64,000 nt of DNA. Origin: Stereocaulon alpinum (Eukaryota > Ascomycota > Lecanoromycetes > Lecanorales > Stereocaulaceae). Where the stretch lies: assembly GCA_018257865.1 (NCBI GenBank), contig JAEUBA010000028.1, positions 124,001 to 188,000 on the forward strand, given 5' to 3'. Made by a program: the position numbers and the translations under genes. Shown here piece after piece: positions 24,144-34,462 of the stretch. Position 1 is the first letter of the stretch, and each line of letters opens with the position of its first letter. The notes beneath the pieces were generated by a model. That model was not told where the DNA came from, searched no databases, and saw nothing but the letters and a program-made list of their open reading frames with translations.

Positions 24144-25028
24144 CTAAAGCTCTTCTACCAATTTAAGAAGCATCCTTTGCTTCCGTTCTTGGTTTATTTC
24201 TTGGCTGCACACAACGTCCCCGCAATCTCGAACCTCAATAATTGTCTTAGCTACATTTCCCCCAAATCTGATAAGCGGCCTGAGGATGTTGCGACATACG
24301 TGAATGGAGGAACTTGCAGAATCTGGTACTCTCAAAACCTACCTTGTAGTCTTAAAAGGGTGCCATGTGACAAGGACCGACTTCACGTGTTCGAAACGGC
24401 GAAGGTTGTCGCACGCTATCTGCGTTTTCTCTGCGTGGCTCAAGGAAACGAGGCATTCGAAGTATGAGTCTACAACCGCAGGCTCCACTGGAGATTCCCC
24501 TTCCTAGAATACTTTCAATCTCGAAGTGTTGAAACAGTTGTAGGAGAAGTGTGCGGTGAACGTTGAGTTCACAATTGGGTACATAGACATAATTCCACCA
24601 CCTGGACACTAGAAACTGTTTGTTGTTGGTTTTGATTATCACAATGAAACGTCTCTCGGATTAAACTATGATGGACTCTTTTGCGTATATCAAGCGATTA
24701 ATATAATTATTTCGAAGTACTGCTCTCTTGGCTCGATGTGTGTTCAATTGACAGTAGTGGAGTACATCGAGAGTCGAGTCGACCCCAATGCAAGAATATA
24801 GCGGTATTTCATAGAGCGAACTTCTGGCAGAAGCCGTAGGAGTGCGGAAGCTTCGGCTTCCTCAGGCCAGGCATTCTTGTGGAACTTCAGAACAGGAGTC
24901 CAGCAGACCTCCCCAAAGGTACCGTGACGCAGGAAGAAGATATTGTCGGGCCCTACACTGCTGAAAAATCTCCCCTCGGAACAAAGGATACAGGACGGGT
25001 CACTGAACACATGGCGATTGATTTTCAT
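24144..25028 (-). pseudogene. decayed 2EXR/DUF7730-like gene, copy 4
   Basis: The frame from 25028 contains ALLRLLPEVRSMKYRYILAL, clearly the LPPEVRNMIYRY motif, then stops soon after (STTVN). Further down, other frames carry VVDSYFECLVSLSHAEKTQI then NLRRFEHVKSVLVTWHPF, which resembles the family's C-terminal region. The last block, GGNVAKTIIEVRDCGDVVCS, stops at 24144. A GTAGGT donor follows WHPFKTT, so one junction could be an intron, but the stop after the first block is not explained. It is probably a broken copy; a heavily introned gene remains possible. Confidence 0.5.
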
Positions 25029-26314
25029 GCGGAAGATACATTATGGAGGAAAAGCCCCAGAGGCATCTGAAACCTAACCTTGGCCGGGGAAGTGAACGAA
25101 AAGAGACGCAATTCATCTTCTGAATCAGACAATGAGGGAAATATGCGTAAAGATCGACCTTTGCGCAAACAGCGTTTTGGAGAACGCCGAATACGGAAGT
25201 GGTGATGGCGTCGAATTTTGAGAGATGTTACTAGCACCACTCGGCGTGGTAGAATGTCGATTGATGCGTTTGACAACACGGGTAGGCGGAAAACATCCAC
25301 CATTGTTGCCTTGCCGTGGCATAGGAGTTGCCTTGCCGTGACACGCGAGATTACCCTGCCTGGCCACGGCTACTGAAACATCTTGCTGACCTAGGGAAGG
25401 AAACCATTCACCTAAGCTACCACCAATGCAATCCAGCCAAGGATCATCTATAGCTAAGCATACTTCAAAAGCCTCCTCCAGATATTGGATCTTTCCGCTC
25501 GTGGCTCACGGGAAATGTCCCGTCTTAAGGAACGCAAAAAGCAGAAGACAAGGGAGGACAAGTCTTCCGCTGGGGAATGGGCTATTTCTGAAGCTGCGAA
25601 CGCTTTGCTAGTGACTATACGTGCAAATGCGTGGTTGAGAATAATCACTTGGGTGCCAAGGTACCCATAGTAGGTCTGATTTGATTAGAAAGAAGGATAA
25701 GATGCTATCATCGAACAATCTGCAGTAGTTCCAGTTTAGATGTCCGAAGGTTTGGGTGATGGTGGAGAACGACCCACAGACATTGTCTGCTGTGGGAGAA
25801 GCATTTGGAAAGCTGTATGACGATATACTAAAGCTTAGGAATTTGCATGGGACCGAGAGGAACGTGGGCAGAACCACGGGCACGGGGCTCATTAGGTGCC
25901 CCAAAGGCCTCTCCACGTGGAGTCGGCGGGGAAGATCGCCTGCGCGGCAACCATGGAATTTGGCGGAGGATATACATCATATCTCCAAGAATAACTCTCC
26001 ATCGAACATAGTTTTCGATAACCGTTCATCTCTACAACGCCACATTACGAGTATGTCATAACACAGGCATTACCTGTAGGGTTGCATATTTGTAGATAGG
26101 GACCTGGATCCTGAGAAAGGTTGCAGGGGCTGATGCGAGGCGTAGGCGTGGTTGAGAATTTTGGGGACGCGAGATCCTTGTTTACGTCCGTTTACGCTAA
26201 CCTGATCAAGCCACGATGTGAGGATTCTCGGTACCCACTATTACTCTTCATTTACCGAATAGTATAAACAATCCCAAGGCGCACACACCCTGCATATGGC
26301 ACCCTCCTCCCACG
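25029..26314. other. intergenic; short repeat pair
   Basis: No gene is recognised. Two copies of a 14-nt motif (GTTGCCTTGCCGTG) lie 22 bp apart at 25305-25318 and 25327-25340. The rest holds only short overlapping frames and the promoter of the next gene. Confidence 0.55.
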
Positions 26315-27643
26315 ATGCCTTCCACCGTCTCCTACCGACCTCAAACCCTCAAACAAGCGAAGAAAGCCTACAGGAAGTCCAGTGCAACGGTGCGACTCTC
26401 CGAAAGCGAACTAGCCGTCATCGAGCGCCGCGCGGTACTCCAGGAGCGCGCAGATCGGATCAAAGAGAGGGAGGCTAGGAGAAAGACCAACATCAAGAGG
26501 AGAGATGAGAAGATACAGAGGGAGCGGGAGACTCGGCAGAGGATGGGAATTGAGAGCCCGGTGAAGGGAGGAATACATGTGGGGACGAGTCAGCTGCATT
26601 TGGGGGAATTCATGCACTTGGGAGTCAAAAGAAAGAGAGAAGAACCGCACTGTGAGAACATAATGCTCGAGTGCACAGTGGCAACAAGCTTGAAGGAATG
26701 TCAGGCTCCTGCAATCACACCTCGACCATCCCGCAAACCTCTACAGGTCATTACCACGAACGTGACAATGCAGCAGAGGAATGACGCAAAGCTAGAAGAA
26801 TTGAAAGCGCAAGGCCAAAGCAGATGCACCGGAAACATTATCACGACGGAACCGCGGCCTTCGCCACCCTCTCAAGTGTCGCCTACTGCGCCAGCTGCTC
26901 AGCGAAAACGTCTTGCTAAGCTTGAAGATTCTAAGCTGGACCACAAAGAGCCTACAGAATGCGAGACAGCACCGATGGGGCCACCGCCTCTGCCAGGTCG
27001 ACTGCAGCCAAAGCCATCTACTACTACAGCACAGCCCAAGCCTCCGCGAACTGCGCTCACATACAAGCCACCAGATCCGGTGGATGACTGCTGGGACGAC
27101 TTCTTCGTCAGCAACACACAGATCGTCCGAGAACTCTCCCTTCCAGTCCTCAAAACTACACCCACTACCCTCCACGCCGATTTAACTCCCTCTAAGCCTC
27201 CGATCGCCCTCCCGCTATCACCAAAGCACGACACGACTAATCTCCTCGCCTTCCTCTCTACCCAAGATCTTGACACCTCCGACATCCTCACCCAAGCCTT
27301 ACCACAAGCCCCGCCGCCACGCCCATCACCACCACAACAGCCGTCACCAGAAAATACCGACCTCCTCGCCCTAATCTTAAACCAAGACCTCGACTACCCC
27401 AACGAGCTCGAGCTCACCCAAACCCCTCAAATCCCTCACCCCCAAAACCCAAGTTCCGACTTCACCGACGACCTAACAGTCTCAGATCTAGAAGACTTCG
27501 CATTAGAAATAGAAACATCGCTACAATCTCCACGCGAACCGCACGAATCGCAGCAGTGTCAGGAGGCGGCGCAGCTAGCTGCTGAAGCCTACGACATCGG
27601 ATTCGAATTTTCGACGCAGGATTTGCGGGAATTGGCGTCGTGA
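26315..27643 (+). CDS. uncharacterised protein with repeated STQDL-like motifs
   Basis: A single exon of 442 residues with an ATG in good context (ccacgATGcc). Residues 1-80 are strongly basic and likely helical (VIERRAVLQERADRIKERE, then a KRRDEKIQRERETRQRMG stretch). The middle is Pro/Thr-rich and probably disordered. From about residue 255 the chain is acidic and carries a recurring short motif: WDDFFVSNTQIVREL (about 255), LLAFLSTQDLDTSDILTQ (about 309), LLALILNQDLDYPNELELTQ (about 349) and FEFSTQDLRELAS at the very C-terminus. This repetition of hydrophobic-x-S/N-T/N-QDL looks like a short linear binding motif, but no partner is known to me. Basic N-terminus and acidic C-terminus suggest a nuclear protein; this is inference. 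Not assigned to a named family. Confidence 0.8.
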   Translation: MPSTVSYRPQTLKQAKKAYRKSSATVRLSESELAVIERRAVLQERADRIKEREARRKTNIKRRDEKIQRERETRQRMGIESPVKGGIHVGTSQLHLGEFMHLGVKRKREEPHCENIMLECTVATSLKECQAPAITPRPSRKPLQVITTNVTMQQRNDAKLEELKAQGQSRCTGNIITTEPRPSPPSQVSPTAPAAQRKRLAKLEDSKLDHKEPTECETAPMGPPPLPGRLQPKPSTTTAQPKPPRTALTYKPPDPVDDCWDDFFVSNTQIVRELSLPVLKTTPTTLHADLTPSKPPIALPLSPKHDTTNLLAFLSTQDLDTSDILTQALPQAPPPRPSPPQQPSPENTDLLALILNQDLDYPNELELTQTPQIPHPQNPSSDFTDDLTVSDLEDFALEIETSLQSPREPHESQQCQEAAQLAAEAYDIGFEFSTQDLRELAS

Positions 27644-28247
27644 ACGGTGAAGGGGGAGCGATGACATGATATGATTATTTGGACATGGCCGGCTGTTGGA
27701 TCTGCGTTTAACAAATGTCAAACTGATGACAGGGAAATGCCGGATACAAGGAGGCCATTGTCGGTGTGCACGTGGACTTGATGGGATAGTCTATGCGTTG
27801 GGCGTGATGAAGTTGGTGTGGGGGTTTAAGATATATTGTATTTGAGCATGTTGAATATAACAGGTATTCGCCTTGTATATGTACAAGACGATCAGGTAAC
27901 ACGACCCGATCCGATGGTACGTAACTATTGGTTACCATCCGACATTGGTCACCAGCTGATAAGCTTGTAGGGCGCCTCTGTATGGGCCACGCAGTCAGAT
28001 GACTAAAGCCTAATGCAGTGTCTTTGGGTTCAGTCACAATGCCAGAACGTTTTTAAGACTATTCATTAATGCTATCAAGGAGTGAAGAAAAGAATGAGGT
28101 AATGCATCGCTAAGTCTAACTTTAATCGTTGTAGCTCCGCCCCTGCATGCATCAGGATGCGATTTCCTGCGCTAGAATAGTGGTTGATGTCCGCTGTTTA
28201 GTAAGATGCATTCCAAAAAGCGACCAACACAAGGGCAAATTTCACCC
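27644..28247. other. convergent intergenic region
   Basis: 3' ends of two converging genes meet here. Nothing else is seen. Confidence 0.6.
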
Positions 28248-30728
28248 TTACATTGTAGGAACCCGCTTTAGCCCCACACAGTACCGTACAAACAATTGGT
28301 CTAGGAAGTGCGCATGCTTGATGCCTTTTGGCCGGGCCGCTGCGAATGCATCGACTGCCTGCTGCACACCGTAACCCTGCTTCTCGATCAAGTAGCAGCA
28401 GATGAAGAAACCAGTCCTATTGAATCCATAATGGCAATGGACCGCAATTAGAGGTCCTTCCTTTCCACCAGCCGATGCTGGGTTGCGTAGGCGATCAACA
28501 AGTTTGATGAAATCTTTTGCCTCTTCAGGGGTAGGAGGGATTTTCGAGACCGTAGGGAACTTGTGGTATTCAATTCCGCCCTCCTCAAGGCGTTTAGGAT
28601 CGTAGACCGGACTCTCATAGCTGATGTCAATCACGGCTTTAATTCTCCCCTTCCAATTGCTGACAAAAATCTCCGGAGAATGAGTGTCGTCGATTTCCCG
28701 CAGTGTTTTCATTGCGCGAAAAATACCCGCAATGGGCTCAGAGACTGGCTCGACGGCTTGCCATTTTGCGAGGTTCTTTACATCCCATTTCCCTCCAGTG
28801 GACAAGTGTTGGAGCTGCCACCCAAGGGAGAGGCGAGTATCGACATGCTCAGACAAGAAGTCTTGAATGAGACCCGCTAAAGTCCGATATGTTGCAGGAT
28901 CGTAAAGGAGAGCATGCGATGCTGGAAGAGGAAGGATGGAGGTCTTGAGCACCCGACGTCTCTTTGAGTAGGTAGAAGTTTCTGGTCGTGCTTGCGAGCT
29001 GTCCTCAATTACCGTCAATTCAGTGTGTGAAGCGGTGCTTTGCCTCTTCTCGTCCAATGATAGGTCGTTTGCATCTACGTTCGCTCCTCCTTTTTTCCCG
29101 TGCATGTGCGACACTGAGTGGCTGTTGTTTGGTACTTCGATCTTACCTAGTGCTCGACCAATCTTTGTGATTTGATCGGATTTTGTGATGCCATCCCCCT
29201 CGCCACCTACAAGGAAAAGAGGGACCTTTAGACAGGTCCAAACCTCGAGCCCAGGCAGTCCCTTTTCCGGCTTCTTCGAGCTGTCCCCTACGGATCTCGA
29301 GTCAGTACTGCCCTCTGAATGAGTACGATTTGTTTCAAAGAGACCCGATGGGCACAGATGATTGGGCGAAGGGACCGTCCAGAAGCAAAATATATGTAAA
29401 AGTCTCATACGCAGAAGCAGAATGGAACGAACAGAATCCAGCAATTGTGCCAAGTGAGTGAAAAAGAAATAGGGCAATGGCCTACCAAAAGTTTTCTCAG
29501 AGCCAAACGAGTGCCAAAAACATATTCGGGGAGCGGTGAAAAAACGCGTGGGGAGGCAATAACCCCGAAAATTGTACATACGTCTCGGCAGAAGCCCCCA
29601 AGCCATCCTTCGCCAAACAGCTGTCCGACTCTGTTTGTTGAATCGTTCTTGCAGTTTCTTGACCTCGATATCCGCATCTTTGCCGACAAGCCGTGCGACG
29701 CTTGCACTTTCTGGCCCCCCTCTCCTATCGAAGGCTCGCCAGAGATCGAAGATAGGAGTCGGGACCCGCAATAATCTCTCGTAAGTTGCTATCTGCTTCT
29801 CGGAAGGTGGTGTAGCTTGGGGACATATTCCTACGAGTGCTAGGACTTCAGCACCTTGTTGAGCTTGTGCCACCAAAACCGAATAAGAGCATCCCGCACT
29901 ATGCCCTATCAATATCACCCCTTGACCCTTATCTTGTTCGCAATGTTCGGCGATAACCACACATAGTAGCTCGGCGAGCGCCTTGGGTGTGTATGCATTC
30001 CAAGTGGTTGGCGAGAATGCTGAACGTCCGCAACCAGGCAGATCCACTCCGAGACAAGGACCGACGTTGACAAGACTGGTGAGGAGAGGGTTGAATTGGG
30101 CTAACGAGCCTCCAAGTCCATGTACGAAGACGAGAAGAGGCAGTGGAGTCGGTTCGGAGGGAAGCTTATCTGCTTGAGAGTGTGGTCTGTAAAAAGTCCG
30201 TATCGAAGGATAGGTGGCTGTAGATGTGGTATAGGACTTGAACGTCGAATGCTTCTGGAGCAAGCCCGGGTCGCTGAGGTCGGCATCTATCCCATGCATG
30301 TTGTAAGCTTTAACGCGTAGAAACCCCACAGCTGATAGGATGGCGGAAGATATACCTAATTGTGAGCCTGCACTGAGGCCCCATCCCCTGGTTGACTTTT
30401 GATCACCCGAGGCTTCATCTCTTATCTCGCTTCTCTCTCGTAATTGTCTTCTCCATAGCCGGATGCCGTGGATGATGCTACAGGCTGCTAAGAGCTGCAC
30501 CATGTCCAAATGGTGCACTTGACCCTGAACGATCCTCTGGTATCTTTCGTGTATCAATCCACTAAAGTAAACGAGACCGGAGTAGAATACATGCCGCAGG
30601 TCCTGCAGAGCAGGTGCCTGGACAGGTTCGGAAGCTGACAAGGCGGTAGTGGACGTTATTCCTCTGAGCGCCTCTGCGGTAACGACGATCGCAGCCAGGA
30701 GTGCATAGAGAGAGGAGAGAGAGCGCAT
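28248..30728 (-). CDS. alpha/beta-hydrolase fused to dual-specificity phosphatase
   Basis: The ATG at 30728 is chosen; the upstream open frame has only a GTG. An N-terminal hydrophobic segment (SLYALLAAIVVTAEAL) suggests a signal anchor. The hydrolase core follows: LLVFVHGLGGS (oxyanion region), then LIGHSAGCSYSVL with the nucleophile serine near residue 276. A later VPLFLVGGEGD is the usual strand before the acidic residue. The C-terminal domain is a phosphatase with VHCHYGFNRTGFF, matching the CX5R(T/S) P-loop, followed by KGIKHAHFLDQLFVRYC. Its aspartate region could be FVSNWKGRIKAVIDISYESP. If 29315-29581 is an intron (GTATGT donor, ATTCAG acceptor, phases fit), the protein is 737 residues; if retained, 826. 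The excised segment is T-rich and unlike the flanks, so I favour splicing. Hydrolase-DSP fusions are known in fungi; substrates are not established. Confidence 0.88.
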   Translation of the reverse strand: MRSLSSLYALLAAIVVTAEALRGITSTTALSASEPVQAPALQDLRHVFYSGLVYFSGLIHERYQRIVQGQVHHLDMVQLLAACSIIHGIRLWRRQLRERSEIRDEASGDQKSTRGWGLSAGSQLGISSAILSAVGFLRVKAYNMHGIDADLSDPGLLQKHSTFKSYTTSTATYPSIRTFYRPHSQADKLPSEPTPLPLLVFVHGLGGSLAQFNPLLTSLVNVGPCLGVDLPGCGRSAFSPTTWNAYTPKALAELLCVVIAEHCEQDKGQGVILIGHSAGCSYSVLVAQAQQGAEVLALVGICPQATPPSEKQIATYERLLRVPTPIFDLWRAFDRRGGPESASVARLVGKDADIEVKKLQERFNKQSRTAVWRRMAWGLLPRRMYNFRGYCLPTRFFTAPRICFWHSFGSEKTFGRPLPYFFFTHLAQLLDSVRSILLLRMRLLHIFCFWTVPSPNHLCPSGLFETNRTHSEGSTDSRSVGDSSKKPEKGLPGLEVWTCLKVPLFLVGGEGDGITKSDQITKIGRALGKIEVPNNSHSVSHMHGKKGGANVDANDLSLDEKRQSTASHTELTVIEDSSQARPETSTYSKRRRVLKTSILPLPASHALLYDPATYRTLAGLIQDFLSEHVDTRLSLGWQLQHLSTGGKWDVKNLAKWQAVEPVSEPIAGIFRAMKTLREIDDTHSPEIFVSNWKGRIKAVIDISYESPVYDPKRLEEGGIEYHKFPTVSKIPPTPEEAKDFIKLVDRLRNPASAGGKEGPLIAVHCHYGFNRTGFFICCYLIEKQGYGVQQAVDAFAAARPKGIKHAHFLDQLFVRYCVGLKRVPTM

Positions 30729-31977
30729 TATGAAGTACAGAGGCCACCGTATCACATCATCTAACTCCTGTCTCCTAGTCCTCCTGGGTTTGTTGTGATA
30801 TGCTCATTGGAGTGGCAGGACCAATGGCAAGCGTTTTCGCAGGCCATCTGCACCTTCCGTTGGCTACGGACGAAGCACGATAGGGGAGGTGCATCGAAGC
30901 GGCTTGACACGGTCCTTGAAGGTTGCTTGGTCCCTCTCCAGACAACTGCTTAAGGCTGTCATGTGCATTGTGGGATGTAGCACCGTTGGCGATGGTGGTG
31001 AGATTTTTGGTGCGACAAATAAGCAGACATCATATGTTTGACCAACAAGTGGCGGGAGCAGCGATCTAAACCCGGTAGGGTGGGAAGCGGGCGGGTGCAG
31101 CTCGCTTGCTTCTACCGGCGTGTAGGGAGCTTCTGGCTTCGAACTTATGCAGGTCTCCAAGAATCTAGTGTCCTCGGTGTCCTCTCTAGGTCTATCTCAT
31201 GCCCTATCTCATGTCTATCCGAGAGCCCCGTGGAAGCTTGGCCCTGCAGGTGGCAAGGGTACTCAATCCCTCAGTGGGGGTGCGGCGGTGCCTCCAAGGC
31301 GTGGTGACGGCGGTGCTGACCCTTGAAGATAGAGTACAGTAGCATCGTGAGTCCCAGAAATCTAATCTCTAGTTCTATCTCTTACGCGTTGGAATCTACG
31401 ATGAACTGGTCTGCCCGCTTTGCTTCGGTATCGTCGGTATCTCTCCTTATTCGTCATAATACTTGTTGGTCAGCCAGTGAAAAGCATCTACCGACGGACA
31501 ATTTGTGGAGTAGACGGGGGCACAGCGGGGAAAGCCTCTAGGCTGTCTAAGCATTCTAGTCACTCCCACTTTTCTACTTGAAGAAAAATTCAATCGGGTC
31601 ACAGGACTTTGAGGAAAAATAAGAATGGTCTCTCCTGCCCCCCATGCAGAGAGCGATATGCATCCGCCACCAACACTCTCCTGTTGTGCCTCGATTGTCT
31701 CTAGGGTATTACTTCCGATCTCGGGCCTTACCGCCCAGTATATCGAATCTATGCGTATTGTCACACATCGTTCCTCTTGTTACTTATAGCCGCATCAATC
31801 ATACTTGTAGGATAGAACCTTCGAAGCTCTTCCTGTCCTAACATCGTAACCGAGGAAATGTTTACTAAGGCTATGTATATATATAAATGGCCCTAATCTC
31901 CGAGGAAGGCACTCACTCGCCCTTTGCTCTGGACACCTACTTTCATTCAGGCCATTTTCTGATCCGAACTCTACAAC
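30729..31977. other. divergent promoter region with a Leu3-type site
   Basis: Between the hydrolase-phosphatase (minus) and dihydroxy-acid dehydratase (plus). Short frames only. It contains the CCG-N4-CGG site at 31715-31724. A TA-rich element (atgtatatatataaatgg) lies near 31873-31890, about 90 bp before the ATG. Confidence 0.6.
31715..31724. promoter_or_regulatory. candidate Leu3/LeuB-type site CCGATCTCGG
   Basis: The CCG-N4-CGG everted repeat is the target form of Leu3-type Zn2Cys6 activators. It lies 254 bp before the dehydratase ATG. Such a site is expected by chance about once per 4 kb, so sequence alone is weak evidence. The presence of a Leu3-like gene in the same window raises its interest. 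Confidence 0.4.
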
Positions 31978-34038
31978 ATGGACCCTGCAAATCAACAGAA
32001 ACAGAACGAGCCTGAAGAGCCGAGGTTCCTGGACTTTCCTCACTTGCCAGACGATGCTACTCAAGATGGCAAACCAAGGCTGAACAAATACTCCTCGACA
32101 CTCACCAAAGATCATGACTTCCCAGGCGCGCAGGTGGAACCCGCTTCAACGAACGAGCCAGGCGACGCTAACGTACGCAGGCAATGCTCTACGCTGCAGG
32201 CGTGGCCGATCTACAATCGATGAAGAATAGCCCTCATGTCGGCGTGGCGTCAGTGTGGTGGGAAGGCAATCCGTGCAAGTAAGGATTCCGTTAAAGTCGT
32301 TGCCACTCAGCACTATTCGCTGACAGAGATAACAGCATGCATTGTAAGTATAACTTTTATTCACTGCAAGTTGATCTGATTCAGCGCAATAAGTATGGGG
32401 GTGATTCTAAGTCTTGTTGAATTCTTCCAGTGCTCGACCTGGGAAAAACGGTCAAAGATGCAGTCCAGAAGCAAAGCATGCTGGCTTGGCAATACAACAC
32501 CATTGGAGTCTCCGACGCTATTACGATGGGTGGTGAAGGTGAGTCGAATGAAAAACCTTGTGATCTGAGGTCTGACTGTTACAGGAATGCGATTCTCTCT
32601 CCAGAGTAGAGAAATCATCGCAGATAGTATCGAGACTGTCACGTGCGCGCAACATCACGACGCTTGCATTACCCTTCCTGGATGTGACAAAAACATGCCA
32701 GGGTGTATAATGGCAATGGCACGGCACAACAGACCGTCACTCATGATTTACGGTGGCACCATTGCCGTCGGGTACAGTAATATCCTCCGAAAGCCCATCA
32801 ACATCTCCACTTGCTATGAAGCCTCTGGAGCATACATCTACAATTCGCTGAAACAGCCTGACGATGGCGGAGATATGACGAAGACCAAGGACGAGATCAT
32901 GGTCGACATTGAGCAGCACGCATGTCCTGGAGCCGGTGCTTGTGGTGGCATGTACACCGCGAACACGATGGCAACCGCTATCGAATCCATGGGTCTCACT
33001 CTCCCTGGTTCGTCTTCTACACCGGCAACTTCCCCTGCAAAGATGCGTGAATGCATAAAAGCAGCCGACGCCATAAAGACGTGCATGGAGAAAAACATCA
33101 GACCTCGTGACCTGCTCAATAAACGTTCCTTTGAAAACGCCTTAGTCATGACCATGGCTCTTGGAGGTAGTACCAATGGCGTTGTACATTTTCTCGCCAT
33201 GGCTGCTACCGCTGGCGTGGACCTCACTCTCGATGACATGCAGCGAGTGAGCGACAAAATCCCCTTCATCGCTGATCTTGCTCCAAGCGGTCAATACTAC
33301 ATGGCAGACCTCTACGAAATTGGTGGCGTACCATCAGTCCAAAAGCTCTTGATCGCAGCCGGCCTGCTCGATGGCCATATTCCTACAATCACTGGCAAGA
33401 CCCTGGCCGAAAACGTTGCTTCCTTCCCTTCTCTTTCGCAAGACCAGGTCATCATCCGACCTCTCTCAAATCCTATTAAATCGACTGGGCATCTCCAAAT
33501 CCTACGCGGTAATCTGGCTCCTGGTGGCGCTGTTGCCAAGATTACGGGGAAAGAAGGCATTAATTTCACCGGCGTTGCTCGAGTCTTCGACAAAGAGCGA
33601 GAGTTAGACCTAGCTCTCAACAAGGGCGAGATTCCCCACACGCCCAATATGGTCCTCATCGTCCGCTACGAAGGTCCTAAAGGCGGCCCCGGCATGCCCG
33701 AGCAGCTGAAAGCTTCCGCGGCGATTATGGGTGCCAAGCTAACAAATATAGCTCTAGTGACGGACGGAAGATATTCCGGTGCAAGCCATGGCTTTATAGT
33801 TGGGCACGTCGTGCCGGAGGCTGCTGTCGGTGGGCCGATCGCGGTTGTGCAAGATGGAGATGTGGTCACGATCAGTGCCGAGACGAACGAATTGAGCATG
33901 GACGTTAGTGACGAGGATATTAGAGCAAGAATGGCAAGGTGGAAGAGGCCTAAGAGAACGGTGACAAGGGGTGTTCTAGCTAAATATGAGGCGCTGGTCG
34001 GGGATGCGAGTCATGGAGCATTGACAGATGCATTCTAA
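31978..34038 (+). CDS. dihydroxy-acid dehydratase (IlvD/Edd family)
   Basis: Converts 2,3-dihydroxy-3-methylbutanoate or -pentanoate to the 2-keto acids of valine, leucine and isoleucine synthesis. Five exons: 31978-32133, 32181-32278, 32336-32343, 32431-32538 and 32585-34038, totalling 608 codons (607 residues). The third exon is only 8 nt (CATGCATT), yet it restores the conserved NPCNMHLLDLGKTVK. Family motifs: Fe-S cysteines C84 (NPC), C157 (GCDKNMPG) and C243 (GACGGMYTANTM), plus DGRYSGASHGFIVGHVVPEA with the catalytic serine region. Introns have CTAAC/CTGAC branch sites and TAG/CAG acceptors. The N-terminus (MDPANQQKQNEPEEPRFLDF) is acidic and does not look like a mitochondrial presequence, although the housekeeping Ilv3 enzyme is mitochondrial. 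It may therefore be a cytosolic paralogue, or a 5' exon may be missing. Confidence 0.93.
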
Positions 34039-34462
34039 AAGCAAAGTATGAGCATTGGCATCGCATTGAAGGATTGAGCTGTAAATACTGAGCACACACG
34101 TTACATGTGGCCTGGTAATTACCGTACTAAGGGTTTGCGTCTTGCGGCTCATATATCCCTATCATTTAGAATGTATTCCATCGAAGCTAGCATTTCACAA
34201 AGTTGTAAGAAGATATCATACATTGTGAACCTTTGCCCCCTGTCGCGCTTGTCAAATTCTCCGTATAGAGTATAGGCGATGATATGGTGGGTCCTTGTCA
34301 AATTAACCTAGTCCTCTCCGAACAACTATCCACGCTAGACTACTCGCTTAGCACACAACTTCCGCCGAAATTTGAGATCGATGCAATCGCAGCGACGAAC
34401 ACCACTTTCAAGCAGCATTACCTAAAAGCCACAATCGCTGAGACTCTTCAGATACCGCAATT
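34039..34462. other. intergenic, RPS19 promoter side
   Basis: A 424-bp spacer between the dehydratase stop and the RPS19 ATG. No distinct element could be assigned. Confidence 0.6.
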
